From contig OU612073.1 in the NCBI GenBank assembly GCA_914767715.1, positions 16,366,001 to 16,430,000 of the forward strand: DNA of 64,000 nt. Direction: 5' to 3'. Position numbers and translations under genes: made by a program. This stretch comes from Membranipora membranacea. Lineage: Eukaryota; Bryozoa; Gymnolaemata; Cheilostomatida; Membraniporidae. This document shows positions 25,195 to 36,460 of this stretch, in pieces (positions within the stretch are counted from its first letter, which is position 1; every line of letters starts with the position of its first letter). Below the pieces are notes generated by a model. The model saw only the letters and a list, made by a program, of their open reading frames with translations, was not told the DNA's origin and did not search any database.

Positions 25195-27257
25195 ATTAAA
25201 TTAAAAATGCTTGCAGGATTATGAAGAGAAACGAAAGGAGGTATGGTGGTTTATATAAGCAGAAGCTAGGTGACACTCATAGATTATGATGAATACAATG
25301 CGTGTAAACTATGAGGCATTGAGTGATAACGTTAAAATGATGAAAACAATAAGTAAAATATAGCAGTGCCTGTGGTAAATGATGAGCAGGGTGAAAATGT
25401 AATATAGTGCTGGCAAATTAGAGTATGATAGAGAATTGCCTGGTCCTTTTCAAGACTCTCTGATATTATAATTGGAAAAGTGTACTCCCTACTGATTGTT
25501 TGCTTATAATCTAAATTATTGTATTGTCCTATGGTTCTACTCGATGTTCAATAATAGAGATCAGCAGTGTAAAGTTTTAATGTGACAAACGCCACTTATA
25601 TCTGAGTTTCAAACCCTATGAGATCTGAGAATTAAAATGTTGATAGCTGCTTTCCAAAAAAAAGTGCAGCAAACCTGAGAGATTCAAACCCACAGCTTAC
25701 TATGCCGCTTAATAGCTCATGCTTACTGAGACATGATAACAGAGCTAAAAGTCTCTCATGATGAAGTGCTGCCTGATAAATAAATAAAAAGGTTTGCAGC
25801 AAGCAGCAAGCAGCAAGTACTGAGACAAAGCTCTGCCTGGTGAATAAATAAAAAATATCGTGGCAAGCTTCTAACAATGAGATCTGAGATAACAATTAAT
25901 GTCCACTGCTGCTTTCCAAAAGATAGAGCAGCAAACCTGATGAGAAACGAACCCACAGTGTACTATACTGACCAGTACATTAGGTAATTGCGATTGAGAC
26001 TACATAGGTAGACATAGCGAATAGTGACGCAGCGACAAATAGTTTGCAAACTAGGGGTTCACTGATTTGTTTGTAAACCGAATTATGACATAAAGACATG
26101 CACCGAATCAAGACGTAATAATGAGGTTGTAAATTGCTGGTGGTAAATTGAAGAGGTAAAATAAATGACAAATGATAATGGTAGGCACAGAGGCAGCATC
26201 TACCAGGAGAAGTGAATGATAGTATAATCTGTGAGAAGTTATCGAAACTCACATGGGAGCGGCGTAATTAACGCAGATTACATGACGATGATATTGTAAT
26301 GAGAAAAAACAAAATAATCTAATCTAAAATAGTGATACATAAATTTATGATGAGAATTCCAAAAGAATGAAGTCTCTAATGAGAGAATAGAGTTAAATAA
26401 CTACTTGAAAGTAGAGAGTGATCCCTGAAATATCTTGCCTGGCTTGTTGACTGTTTACGACTGTTTACTGATTGACCACAAATTGCCCTAAAATTTGAAA
26501 TTTAACAGTTCTTGGCTCAAAAGTGCAAAGTTCAACCAAATGAGAATGTGCAAGTGGCCTATTTGGTTGTAGTATATTTGTTTTGGGTGTGGCTCCTAGG
26601 AGTTCAGAGTTGCACAAAAGGTATATGTGCCTTTTATAGTGATTAGCTTTGGAACCATAGACATTTCTATAAAGGTGATTTGAATCATTGCTATTTCTAT
26701 TCAGCCAGATTTTTGCCCAGGCACTCAGGCTAAAAAGATTTGCTCAGGTGTGACTGCCTGTATTAGATAAAAGCCTTTGAACCATAGAAACATCTATTAG
26801 AGCAAATTTAAACCATTGAAATTTCTATTCAAGCAGATAATTTTACACATATTATTGCCAAGGCACTTAGGCTTTATTAAGTTGCTCTGAGGAGTGATTG
26901 AGGATTGCACATAGACAAAATATGTCTATTGGATTGAATAAAAATGGCTAGAGAAAGCCAAAAACCTGTGCTGGCTGTTGCAAGTTTTCTATGTCATAGC
27001 ATCAAATGCTGGTTTTCACATTGCTCCCAAAGAGAAGATCAGGTATGAATCTAGTTAATTTGACCATAATTGAAGGTGGATGGTCAAAACTGTAGGTGTT
27101 TATTGTGTGCAAAAATAGGGCTCAGCTGCCACATAAGTTGTCAGAAGTCCCCTATGAGAGTTGCTTCATGGGCATTGCCATATTACCACCTCCAAACCGA
27201 TTGGTTTTTCGGTGGTTCGGTGGGATGAGAAGTGATCCAATAAAGCTGCGATGATAT
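25195..27257. other. non-coding stretch with two tandem duplications
   Basis: No gene is supported. A degenerate duplication spans about 25630-25960: GCTGCTTTCCAAAA and GCAGCAAACCTGA recur with ATAAATAAATAAAAA, and reverse-strand GGTTTGAATC / GGGTTCGTTTC recall pol III B boxes. A second one is listed at 26640-26905. Confidence 0.5.
26640..26905. repeat. tandem duplication, unit about 130 bp
   Basis: Copy 1 (about 26640-26765) and copy 2 (about 26768-26905) share GAACCATAGA, ATTTCTATTCA, CCAGATTTT/GCAGATAATTTT and CACT(C/T)AGGCT in the same order. Confidence 0.6.
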
Positions 27258-27675
27258 TGTGATAAACTACCAGATGGTCTGGTGTGTCACATAAACTGGG
27301 ATCGCTGCCAGAAGCTTGAATATCAATGGTGTGAGACCAGTAATTGCAACTTGGATAGATTTTAGCTTGCTTGATGGTTTTGAATGGTCATCTACTTCTT
27401 GTAATCTAGGCAACTATAATTTGCTAGCTCAAGGGTTTAATCTTGTAACCAGGAGATTATACTATAGAAATACTAAGTAGATATCTTACCAACTCTAGCT
27501 ATTAATCCTTGCTTATATTGCCTGGTTTCATAAACTGGTTAGAGAACCTTGTTTATTAATCCTGGTTTATATTGCCTTGTTTCATAAACTGGTTAGAGAA
27601 CCTTGTTTATTAATTTATTATTCAGTAATCCTTGTATTGTAATGTAAGAGTGAGAAACTAGAGAGTTCTACTTAA
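27258..27675 (-). repeat. 3' LTR of the gypsy element
   Basis: Matches 36008-36460 along its length, from TGTGATAA to TTCTACTTAA on the plus strand. Within both LTRs a 60-70 base segment (CTTGTTTATTAATCCTGG / ACTGGTTAGAGAACC) is itself duplicated. Confidence 0.9.
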
Positions 27676-27859
27676 TCAAGGCCCAGTATGCTCCTTATAT
27701 ACTGGGGGAACAATGGGAGCGCACACAATCTAATCAAATAATAGATTAGCCAATAATAGCGGCTGTATCAGTCTTATAAAGCATGAGTGGAATTGGCCCA
27801 AAGTAATACTATGATTCACTTGAGTGCATCTATTTAAACAAAGGAGCTGGCCTTAATAC

Positions 27860-28893
27860 CAGACCTGGGTCCAAGTCATCGCAAGTCAAGTCAAGTCAAG
27901 TCATTGTCGATGCTAAGTCAAGTCAAGTCAAGTCACATTTACACCAAGTCAAGTCAATTGGTGTCTATTTTTTTCACCATGAAGTCAAGTCAAGTCAAGT
28001 CATGATTTTTGTGAGTCAAGTCAAGTCAAAGATGGGTGACTTACAAGTCATGGCAAAGTCACGCTCATTAACCGTGAAAATCAACTCGGAATTTATTTCA
28101 ATCCCGGGTGACTCCAAATCGTGGAGGAGTTAGTTAGGTCCTCAGGAGTTGCTCTACTAATCGGGATCTGCTCCCCTCCCCACTGTTTTGAAACTTCTAC
28201 ATCCCTTGACTGATGGAATAGAGCACCCAGAGAATGCAATCATTATCAAACAATACATTATGTGCAATCCATTAACTAATTTCAGCTCATGATGGGTGGT
28301 GTATGTTATGCAATTGCTTGGAAGTGAATTTCAATAAAGGAAAGTCCAGCCTTCTGCTGTTGTGAGAAGCACAAAAAGAAAAAGTGTGAAACATCCTTAG
28401 ACTAGAAGGATTTCTGTCTGATGATGATGATGATGTTGATGATGATACAAGCAGTCTTCTGAATAAACCTGCACTATATGATCAGACTATATTAATATTG
28501 CATCATGGGATGCATTTTTCATTTTACTGATTACAAGACAACAAGAGAAGACAACTAATATGTAAGGCAGGAACTCTGACTACTTACCCATAGCTGAGAA
28601 GTTGGGTTTTCTGTTTCGGAGTTTGGGTTTCAGAGTTGGGGTTCTCAGTTATGATTATCCTTCCTATATCTCTTTCTACATTATGTTATAAAATTTCACA
28701 CATTGACTTGGGAGTTGTCCTGACTTTGCTGACGTTGACTTGACCAAAGTCAGGACAACTCCCAAGTCAAGTCAAAGTCAATTTTTCGTTAAGTCAAGTC
28801 AAGTGTTGTCTATTTGTTTTCGACATCAAGTCAAGTCAAGTCATAATTTGACTTGAAGATGACTTGACTTACCATGACTTGGACCCAGGACTG
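27860..28893. mobile_element. non-autonomous hAT element (MITE) with 8-bp TSD
   Basis: The flanks carry a perfect 8-base direct repeat CTTAATAC (27852-27859 and 28894-28901). The element begins CAGACCTGGGTCCAAGTCAT and its other end, complemented, reads GCAGTCCTGGGTCCAAGTCAT from one base outside CAG. Terminal CAG plus an 8-bp duplication is diagnostic of the hAT superfamily. Subterminal regions are full of AAGTC/AAGTCAAGTC repeats in opposite orientations at the two ends (27870-28040 and 28735-28880), plausible transposase binding sites. No ORF codes for a transposase. It interrupts the gypsy element between ORF3 and the 3' LTR, so it is younger. Confidence 0.9.
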
Positions 28894-29055
28894 CTTAATA
28901 CAAAAGATAAACATTGAGTGCGTAGCATACACTCATAGCGTTCTCATCATACTCCCTTCCAGCATTGAAAAATAAAACAATGCGACCAAAAATGGGAAGC
29001 TTTGAGTGAGTATGTCCATATTATGATTGTCTATAATCCTTGAGTTAATTTTTGG

Positions 29056-30132
29056 CTAGTGTGTGTTGACAGGATATTTAATCCCGACACGCTCTTTAGT
29101 AAAAGTAGCCATCTTCTCGTCTATGCTGGCTAATGTCCGAACATGGTCACCTTTGAGCTTGTTCAAAAAGGCTAGTTCCCGGTCTATGTACTTGAGTGTG
29201 AGTTGTTGCTCCTGGTAAGAGACTCTGTAAGGTTGAGTATCTGTAGCTGGTTTGGGTGATCTGTTAGACTTGTAGTAAGTGGTGCTGGTTTCTGGTTTCC
29301 TCGGTGTTCCTCTGATAGGAGATATAGGTTTGGTGATGGTGGGTAGCTTTAGATCTGCGTACCTTAGGTCTATATCCACAGGTGGGGATAACGGTCTTCT
29401 CCGATCTCTTGAGGCGGACTTTCGGTGGTGTGTAGCACTTGAGTAAGGGAGAGTAGGACAGTTTGTCTGGATCTGGATTTTGTCTCTAGCTGCGTGCCAG
29501 CTTTCTCGGTCGATTTTAGTTCCATAGCTCTTGGTGTGGTGAGCTTTTTCGCTGTGGTGGTATATTCCTGTGGCTGAGCTAGATCGGACTCCGCATGTAT
29601 TACAGGCGTGGACTATGTAGTGTGCCCAAGTGTGTAAACGAATCTGCTCCTTTGATTTCTCCTTGGTGTTCATACCACATAGCCGACATTGGTTGGTTTG
29701 ATTTATCGACTTCAGTAGCTCCTTCTGTCTACCGATCGTGAACTCCGAGACATAGGTATCTCTTCTAGGTTTCTGAAAAGATATGGACCTATTAGCGATA
29801 GGTTCAATCCTAATGTGGCTAACCCTGATGGGTGATTTTCTTGGCATTATGAGCAATTCCTCCTCCTCCTGTTTTTGAATTCTGAGCAATTCATCCTGGT
29901 TATGTTTTTGAATTTTGAGTAATTCATCCTTTTTACATTGCCTCTGAATTTTATCTAATTCATCTTTAGCAATGTCAAGACTGGTTAGGACAGGATTATC
30001 AATAATCTGTTCAACTCTTACCTGCACTTTTGAGGGTGCTTTCTGGATAGGAGCTGATGGTCTAATGATATTTTCTGGTTCCTGGTTAGCCTCAGTAATG
30101 GTCTCCTGACCAGTGGTGGTTTCCTGATCCAT
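29056..30132 (-). CDS. ORF3 of gypsy element: coiled-coil and two C2H2 zinc fingers
   Basis: Intact 358-codon frame starting MDQETTTGQE, 27 bases after the pol frame ends, in the place where env sits in errantiviruses. It has no signal peptide or membrane helix, so it is not an envelope. Residues 58-93 form four 11-12 residue repeats of the type DELLKIQ, likely a coiled coil. Zinc finger 1 is C149-x2-C152-x14-H167-x3-H171; zinc finger 2 is C177-x2-C180-x12-H193-x4-H198. The tail is rich in Ser, Arg and Pro with basic patches (KSASRDRRR). I infer a nucleic-acid-binding accessory protein. It is uninterrupted although pol is broken. I recognise no named family. Confidence 0.8.
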   Translation of the reverse strand: MDQETTTGQETITEANQEPENIIRPSAPIQKAPSKVQVRVEQIIDNPVLTSLDIAKDELDKIQRQCKKDELLKIQKHNQDELLRIQKQEEEELLIMPRKSPIRVSHIRIEPIANRSISFQKPRRDTYVSEFTIGRQKELLKSINQTNQCRLCGMNTKEKSKEQIRLHTWAHYIVHACNTCGVRSSSATGIYHHSEKAHHTKSYGTKIDRESWHAARDKIQIQTNCPTLPYSSATHHRKSASRDRRRPLSPPVDIDLRYADLKLPTITKPISPIRGTPRKPETSTTYYKSNRSPKPATDTQPYRVSYQEQQLTLKYIDRELAFLNKLKGDHVRTLASIDEKMATFTKERVGIKYPVNTH

Positions 30133-30159
30133 ATCCAGTGAGTTATCCTGATTCCTGGT

Positions 30160-32130
30160 TTAGATGACAGGAATAGTTTCCTGGTCAGAGTCAGACTCAG
30201 AGGAATCTGAAGAGCTGTTCGAGAGAGATGAGTCTTTTGAAGGTCGCATGTTGCTGTTGTGTTTAGGTAATGTCTGGTCATTATCACTTTTGCATGCTCT
30301 ATTTATGCTACCTGTTATGTAATAAGTGGGAGGAGTATTAATTGCATAATTGCTCCTCCCCCACTTAACAGGTAGTCTTTTAATTGGTCTCTCTATGGGA
30401 TTAACAGATTTCTTGTGCCTAGAGAGGCACAGCCATTCTTCCTCGTCCAATGGCTTTAGAGTAACCTCCTGAGCTGGTTCCTGATTGGATATCTGATATA
30501 CCACGAAATCTTTAAACTTTTCCGGAAGTTTCCGGGTTCGTTGGAGAATTTCCGTTTCCGTGTTTGGTATATTATTATTTCCAGTACTGGCAATTTCTTG
30601 CTCTGAAACAATAACATCCGGTTCTTCTAGTGATTCCTGTTTCACTTCCTTAGGCGCGACAGTGACTCCACTTTCTGAGTTTTCCGTTGGTTTCCTGTAG
30701 ATTAGTTCCAACATTTCTTCTTCTTCTGTTTTTGGTCCTTTTCCACGATTTTCCCTTGGGTAGCCAGTCCTGGTAGGTTGCTTGAGGGTTTTCGGTATTC
30801 TAGGAGCTTGTCCCCATGACTGATTGGCTGAGACGTATAGTTTTAGCCGACTTTCATGTTCCAGAGCTCTGCTATCATACAACTCAATCAAGTAGGTGTG
30901 ATTAGAATTTGCCTCCAATATTTTGTATGGTCCAATCCACTTTGATTGAAGCTTAGCCGTTGTATTCTTCTTATGTCTCTTGTTTTTCAGCCAGACCTGG
31001 TCTCCTACTTCAAAAGCTGGTGGTTGTTGATGGTCTGCTAATCTGATATTAGCTTGTTTCTCCTGAAGTGTATCATATGCCTCTGTCATTCCATTATGGA
31101 TCAACACTGCATATTCCTCTCGGCTGATACTAGTTACCTCCACTCCTGAGACCAGTGTATCTGGTAAGGTAAGTTCCCTTCCAAACATGGGGTAGTTTGG
31201 GGTTTCTCCTGTCAGACTGTGTGGCATTCCCCTTATTGATCTAGTCAAGTATGGTAGTACCAGATCCCATTCTGTGTCATCTCTGTTCAAGAGGGCAGCT
31301 CTGAGGGCATTTCCAAGATCCTTATTGCCTTGTTCCACAACTCCATTACCTTGCGGGTGGTAAGGAGTTGTCTTACTTTTGTCTTTGTTTTCAAAAGTTG
31401 ACATAGTTCTTTGAGGAGTTGTCCCTCAAACTGCGCTCCTCTATCCATGTGAATCCTCTCCGGCTGTCCAAAGTAGTTAAATACTTGTATCTCTAAAGTT
31501 TCCACTATGGTGATTGCTGTACCATCTGGGATGGCTATAGCATCTTTCCATCTGGTGAAATGGTCCGAGATAACTAGTATCATTGAGTTTCCACGAGGTG
31601 TTTTCTGTAGTGGTCCAACTAGGTCTAGACTTACCACCTGCCATGGTCTGCCTGCAAATAGTCTTTGTTGAGATTGAACTTGTGTATCTCTACTATGTTT
31701 TGCAGATTGACAGATCTCACAGGAGTTTACAGCCCGGCAGATATATCCAACCATTCCTGGCCAGAACCAGGTTAGTTTTATCCTTTGGTAAGTTTTATTT
31801 ATACCAGAATCGTGCTGAGTGTGGTATTGTCTGATTACTAGTGGTCTCATTTCCTTGGGACATATGATAGTCCATATGTCCCTGTTGTTGATCCTAGTCC
31901 TGACTTTGAGAATTCCATCCATGATCTTCATAATAGGCATTAATTCACATAATCTTTTGAATTCTGTGCTGCCTTGATTGATCAATTCCTTCCTTGGAGT
32001 GTTTCCTTCGGCTATCATCCTCCTGATTAGACCTAGTTCACTTCCTACGCTAGACTGAAGAGGAATGATTTTCTGTCTATGGTCTATATCTTCTGTATAG
32101 TTGGTGTACTAGTGTCTATGAGTCCTCCAG
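30160..32130 (-). pseudogene. Ty3/gypsy integrase with GPY/F module
   Basis: Frame 1 (32018-31287) has the N-terminal HHCC zinc module (QYHTQHDSG ... NSCEICQSAK) and core residues D in VVSLDLVGPL and D in HMDRGAQFEG. Near 31390 an indel shifts the frame, and the third catalytic residue, E in PYHPQGNGVVEQGN, is read in the frame of 31404-30160. That frame continues through a GPY/F module (KLQSKWIGPYKILEA) and a long acidic C-terminal tail ending DSDQETIPVI at 30160. The sequence before 32018 (IIPLQSSVGSELGLIRR) also belongs to integrase but is in a broken frame. It would insert element cDNA into chromosomes; as read here it is not a single ORF. Confidence 0.9.
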
Positions 32131-32445
32131 TGGGGTCTGTACCGACATCATAGCATTTTCTCACTGTTATGTTTAAGAGTTGTCTTCTCTATCTGATCTG
32201 TACTAGTTTGTATGAGCCCTTCAATGGTGTCTGTACTGGCTTCATATAACTTTCCAGTGTTCTGTTCCAGATTTGTCCTCTTTGTTAGATCCATACTAGC
32301 TTCCATAAGTCCTCCAGTGGTATTTGTACTGACTTTATGAATCTTCCTAGTATCATATCCTAGAGTTGTCCTCCCTATTTGGTCTATACTAGCCTTCATG
32401 AGTCCTCCAGTGGTGTCTGTACCAACGTCATGAATCTTCATAGCA
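32070..32445 (-). repeat. four tandem 31-residue repeats in the pol linker
   Basis: Between RNase H and integrase the translated sequence contains four tandem units of about 93 bases, each with a core like STDTTGGLMKASIDQI followed by RTTL. The fourth is out of frame and carries the pol stop. Gypsy linkers are normally non-repetitive, so this is an element-specific expansion. Confidence 0.75.
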
Positions 32446-34807
32446 TTACTCTTTGGAGTTATCCTCTCTATTTGCTGATTTGATGATCTAAGCCATTCCT
32501 CAGTTATCTGTTGCTGTCCTGATAGTCTGAGCCATTCCCGGTATCCGAGTTTACTCCCTTCCAAGCTTGTACTATGTGGTTTAGTTTTAACAGTAGCTGA
32601 GAAAGACAGTCTGTTATCTCTCCCTTCCAAAACATGACCACTATCCATTTCAACTTGGTCTATAATCTCCAGATCCTTCCATCCAGGTCCTCCATCCCTG
32701 TTAGCTATCCTAGTACATTGTATACAGGCTGAGCACTGTCTTGACAATCCGTCAGCATTCCCATGCTTGATACCAGCTCTGTGCTGTAGTTTAAAGGAGA
32801 ATTCCTCTAGTATTTCCAGCCATCTAGCTACTTGATGTGATGGTTCTCTCCTTTTGTATAACCATTGTAGAGAGGCGTGATCCGTCCTACATGTGAACTT
32901 TCTACCATAAAGATATGGCCTGAAATGTGTTACTGCCATTACAACAGCTAACAATTCTCTCCTTGTTACACAGTAGTTCCTATCCGCTGGAGAAAATGTT
33001 TTACTCCAGTATGCTATCACCCTCTCCTCATTGTTGTGTATCTGTGACAAGACTGCCCCAGCTCCATCCACACTAGCGTCAGTATCCAGAATAAAATCCT
33101 TACTGTAGTCAGGATAAGCTAAGACTGGCGATTTGGTTATGAAATTTTTAAGTTTTGCAAATGCCGTCTGTTCCTCCTTGGTCCATATGAACTGAGATCC
33201 TTTAGAAGTCAACCTGTTTAGAGATTTGGCCACTGTTGCAAAGTCTGGGCAGAATATCCTATAGTAACCAACGAATCCCAGAAATGTCCTCACTTCTGAT
33301 TGGTTTTTAGGAGTCTGCCATTCTGCTACAGCTTTAACCTTTTCTGGATCAGTAGATACTCCCTCCTTACTAACCATGTGCCCAAGGTATTTGACCTCCT
33401 CCTGGAGTAAATAACACTTACTAGGTATAGGAGTAAGCTTTTCCATTGTAGTCCTGAGAGAACCTGTTCCCTTAATCTTTCGAAGGTGGCTGGTGCTGAT
33501 GTTAGTCCAAATGGTAGAACTTTCCATTTCCATAGTCCTCCTCTAGTGATGAATGCAGATTTCTCTTGAGCTTCCTGGTCCAGTTTTATTTGCCAGTACC
33601 CAGAACACATATCCAGTGTACTAAATAACAGACTTCCTGAGAGAGCGTCCAGACTGTCATCTATCCTGGGTAGGGGGTAAGCATCCTTCCTGGTTACTGC
33701 GTTCAGCTGCCTATAGTCCATCCATAGCCTCAAGCCTGAACCCTTTTTCACCAAGACTACCCCACTACACCATCCTGGGTCTGTTGGTTCCACTAATCCT
33801 CTTTGTACTAGCTCCTTGACCTGCTTTTCAACCTCTTGATCCTTCTCCACGCCCAACCTTCTGGAAGGTCGGCGTATAGGACACGTTCCAGGTTCAACAG
33901 GTATACTATGAGCTACCAGATTAGTCTGTCCAATGTCTGTATCATCTTTACTAAACACATCCTGGTATTCTGTTAGAATTCTGGCCAACTGCTGTTCCTG
34001 TTGTGGTGACTGGCAGTTATTTTTAGCATTTTCGTACAGAGAAACCATGTGTTCTGGTAATCTGATCACAGAGCTAAGATTCCTACATTTTATAGGGTTG
34101 TCCCCTCTTCCTTGATTTGTTTTGTTTTCTTCTTTATAGATTTGATCCTCTGTGACTGGAGTGAATGTTCCTAGCATAGTTCCTGCTCTGATGGTGACAG
34201 GAGCTTGACTGAGGTTCAAACATCTATCAGTGATCCTTCCTTTAGATGACAATTTGGTGAGAGTACCTGCCAAGACTACTTGAGATGGATTTTCTTCAGA
34301 GTTCTCCACTATTCCAATCTGATGAGCTGGTTGTGAGGTAAGTCTACAAACCAGATGAGTTTCCGAGCCTGGTGGTACTTGAGTATTAGATATGATCTGG
34401 ACTTTAATCCAGAGCAGTGACCCATCTCTACTGGTACAGGCTAGCTTCTGATCCTGTAGAATTAGTATTCCTTGGTCCAATATCAGTGTACATTGGTTTT
34501 CGTTCGAGAATTTCATCCCGAGTATAGCATCATCAGTGATGTTAGCTACTTTAAATGGTATTTGTATTTGTCTGGTCCTGATCCTACAGGACAATACAAT
34601 TGTCCCATAAACAAGTAATCCGCTTCCATCAGCCATACTAGCAGTATTCACATTAGCAGTCAATCGAGTTTTGGTGTGATCAGATAATCTGCTGAAGAGA
34701 TGCCTGGAGAGAATGTTATCAGTACTACCACTGTCTAGCAAATACTGGAGGGGTTGACCCTCGACTTTGCCTGGTATGTACAAACAATCATGAGTTTGCC
34801 AGTCCAC
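32148..34807 (-). pseudogene. Ty3/gypsy protease, reverse transcriptase and RNase H
   Basis: The frame from 34807 holds the aspartic protease motif LLDSGSTDN (residues 24-32), then RT blocks RLWMDYRQLNAV, YPLPRIDDSLDAL, FSTLDMCSGYWQIKL (catalytic Asp) and VLPFGLTSAPATFERL. Right after KSLLLYL the coding sequence jumps to PSKCYLLQEEVKYLGHMV in another frame, read from 33533. Family alignments have roughly 33 residues between these points, beginning with the DD of YLDD, so about 100 bases including the catalytic pair are deleted. RNase H follows (ILDTDASVDGAGAVLSQ, TRRELLAVV, FTCRTDHASLQWL, KHGNADGLSR). Its frame ends in tandem linker repeats at 32148. Dead polymerase. Confidence 0.95.
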
Positions 34808-34886
34808 ATCTCTGATCCTAGTTTTCCCTGATTTCCTTTAGCTTTAGTAGACTCCTTGTGGAGAGGTCCTTGCTGAGTTGAGTCTA

Positions 34887-35962
34887 TTACTGAGTGGGAC
34901 CTTGGGAGTTTAAAGTCTGCTGATTGTTTGTAGCTGACTGGGAATTCTCATTTTCACTCTGTAATTGCGGACAGTTCCTCTTCAAGTGTGATCCTCCACA
35001 ATGATAACAGTTGAGTTTCCTGGGTACCTGGCTTTTCTTAGGATAATTCATTGGCTGGTTTTGACTTATCATCATGGGATTATTTTCCAAATAGCCTGGA
35101 AATCCCATGTGAGGAAAAGAGGGGTTCAACTGATGGTATCCTGGGTAAGAAGGAGCCATGAACATGGGCTGTTGTGTCATATGAGCCTGGTTCGGTACCA
35201 TATTCTGTAGTAAATCATTTGAGCATGATCTATTTCCTGGGTCCTGTTTTCCTTGTTTGAGTTCCGCTAATGTTTCCTGCATTAGTTTTAGAGTATCCAA
35301 CAAGACGTTTTGATCCTCCGAGATAGTAGATAGCCTGGTTTTAGTTTCTGTTCCTAGTCCCATGAATATGTCTGAGGCTGCTACGGCTTCTGCGATTGTA
35401 GTTGGTCTAACAATGGTTAAATCTCCAGAATTCCTTAGGAATTGATCCACAGCCATGTCCATCCGATCCTCAGCTCCTAGATTTGGGTAGCCAACTTCCA
35501 GATATTTGAGAATAGCTTTTCCATATTCGTGAAAGCTTTGTGTTTTGGTTTTCTTGATTTCGTCCAGGTTTATCCTAGAATTCTTCTGTGTTAGACCAAA
35601 CTCCGTCCGTAGGTTTTGGAACAAAGTGTCTATATCGTCACCTTTCCCACAATCCCTAGCTTCGTCCTTGAGATTTCCTCTGAGATGTATCAAGATTTCC
35701 TGGTTTGTCCAATTGTGTTTGCTATTTCCTGGAATTGAGTGATGAAGAGTTCCACATCTCCTACACCTTCGTAAGATGGTGCCTTGTATCGATCTCGTCT
35801 GGCCTGGTTATTCCTGGTTGCTGCCGTTAAGGCAGCAATTAGATCTTCCATGTTTAGTTGATTTCCTGGTCCTGGTTGAGCGACTGGTTCATCAATTTCT
35901 AGTTGGTTATTGATGTTAGCCAGTTCCTGTTCCTGAGATTGTTGCCTGGCTCTCCTTGCCAT
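34887..35962 (-). pseudogene. Ty3/gypsy gag with CCHC zinc knuckle
   Basis: Starts MARRARQQSQ at 35962, directly downstream of the 5' LTR. Near 35715 a frameshift (IANTIGQTRKS stop versus NWTNQEILIHLRGNL) splits it. The second part covers the retrotransposon gag core (LIHLRGNLKDEARD, YLEVGYPNLGAEDRMD) and ends with one knuckle CYHCGGSHLKRNC (C-x2-C-x4-H-x4-C) and a Gln/Asn-rich tail. Gag packages the element RNA into particles. A single indel would separate this from an intact frame. Confidence 0.9.
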
Positions 35963-35984
35963 TGTTTATACTTCGCTGACAGGA

Positions 35985-36007
35985 TGATCCCACTGCTGCC
36001 ACCAAAA
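35985..36007 (-). promoter_or_regulatory. candidate primer binding site
   Basis: Directly after the 5' LTR on the minus strand comes TTTTGGTGGCAGCAGTGGGA. The TGG start and position fit a tRNA primer site; the tRNA is not identified. Confidence 0.45.
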
Positions 36008-36460
36008 TGTGATAACTACTAGATGGTCTGGTATGTCACATAAACTGGGATCGCTGCCAGAAGATTGAATATCAATGGTGTGAGACCGGTAATTGCAACT
36101 TGTATAAATTTTAGCTTGCTTGATGGTTTTGAATGGTCATCTACTTCTTGCAATCTAGGCAACTATAATTTGCTAGCTCAAGGGTTTAATCTTGTAACCA
36201 GGAGATTATACTATAGAAATACTAAGTAGATATCTTTCCAACTCTAGCTATTAATCCTTGCTTATATTGCCTGGTTTCGTAAACTGGTTAGAGAACCTTG
36301 TTTATTAATCCTGGTATATATTGCCTTGTTTCATAAACTGGTTAGAGAACCTTGTTTATTAATCCTTGTTCCTTGTTCTAATAATAAGTGAGTTTATTAT
36401 TCAGTAATCAGTATTCAGTAATTGTAGTGTAAGAGTGAGAAGCTAGAGAGTTCTACTTAA
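36008..36460 (-). repeat. 5' LTR of the gypsy element
   Basis: Near-identical to 27258-27675, with an extra block around 36370-36420. It would hold the promoter of the element on the minus strand. Confidence 0.9.

Larger units (their letters stand above)
27258..36460 (-). mobile_element. Ty3/gypsy LTR retrotransposon, near complete, dead
   Basis: The minus-strand element has LTR copies at both ends (36008-36460 as 5' LTR, 27258-27675 as 3' LTR). Between them lie gag, PR-RT-RNase H, integrase with a GPY module, and an extra ORF3. The gene order PR-RT-RH-IN is that of Ty3/gypsy (Metaviridae). Damage: frameshift in gag near 35715, RT deletion near 33450, frameshifts near 32100-32150 and 31390, and a hAT insertion at 27860-28893. 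No convincing target duplication is visible at the outer ends. The 5' LTR has about 35 extra bases (36370-36420) compared with the 3' LTR. Confidence 0.95.

Noticed and set aside
27258-27262. Target-site duplication for the gypsy element
   Set aside because: Bases flanking 27258 and 36460 do not match convincingly for any 4-6 bp choice.
27870-28880. AAGTC-rich blocks as a CRISPR-like or satellite array
   Set aside because: They are the subterminal repeats of a hAT element with defined ends and TSD; no unique spacers of constant length.
27258-36460. Envelope gene in the gypsy element
   Set aside because: The third ORF has no signal peptide, membrane helix or glycoprotein features; it carries zinc fingers instead.
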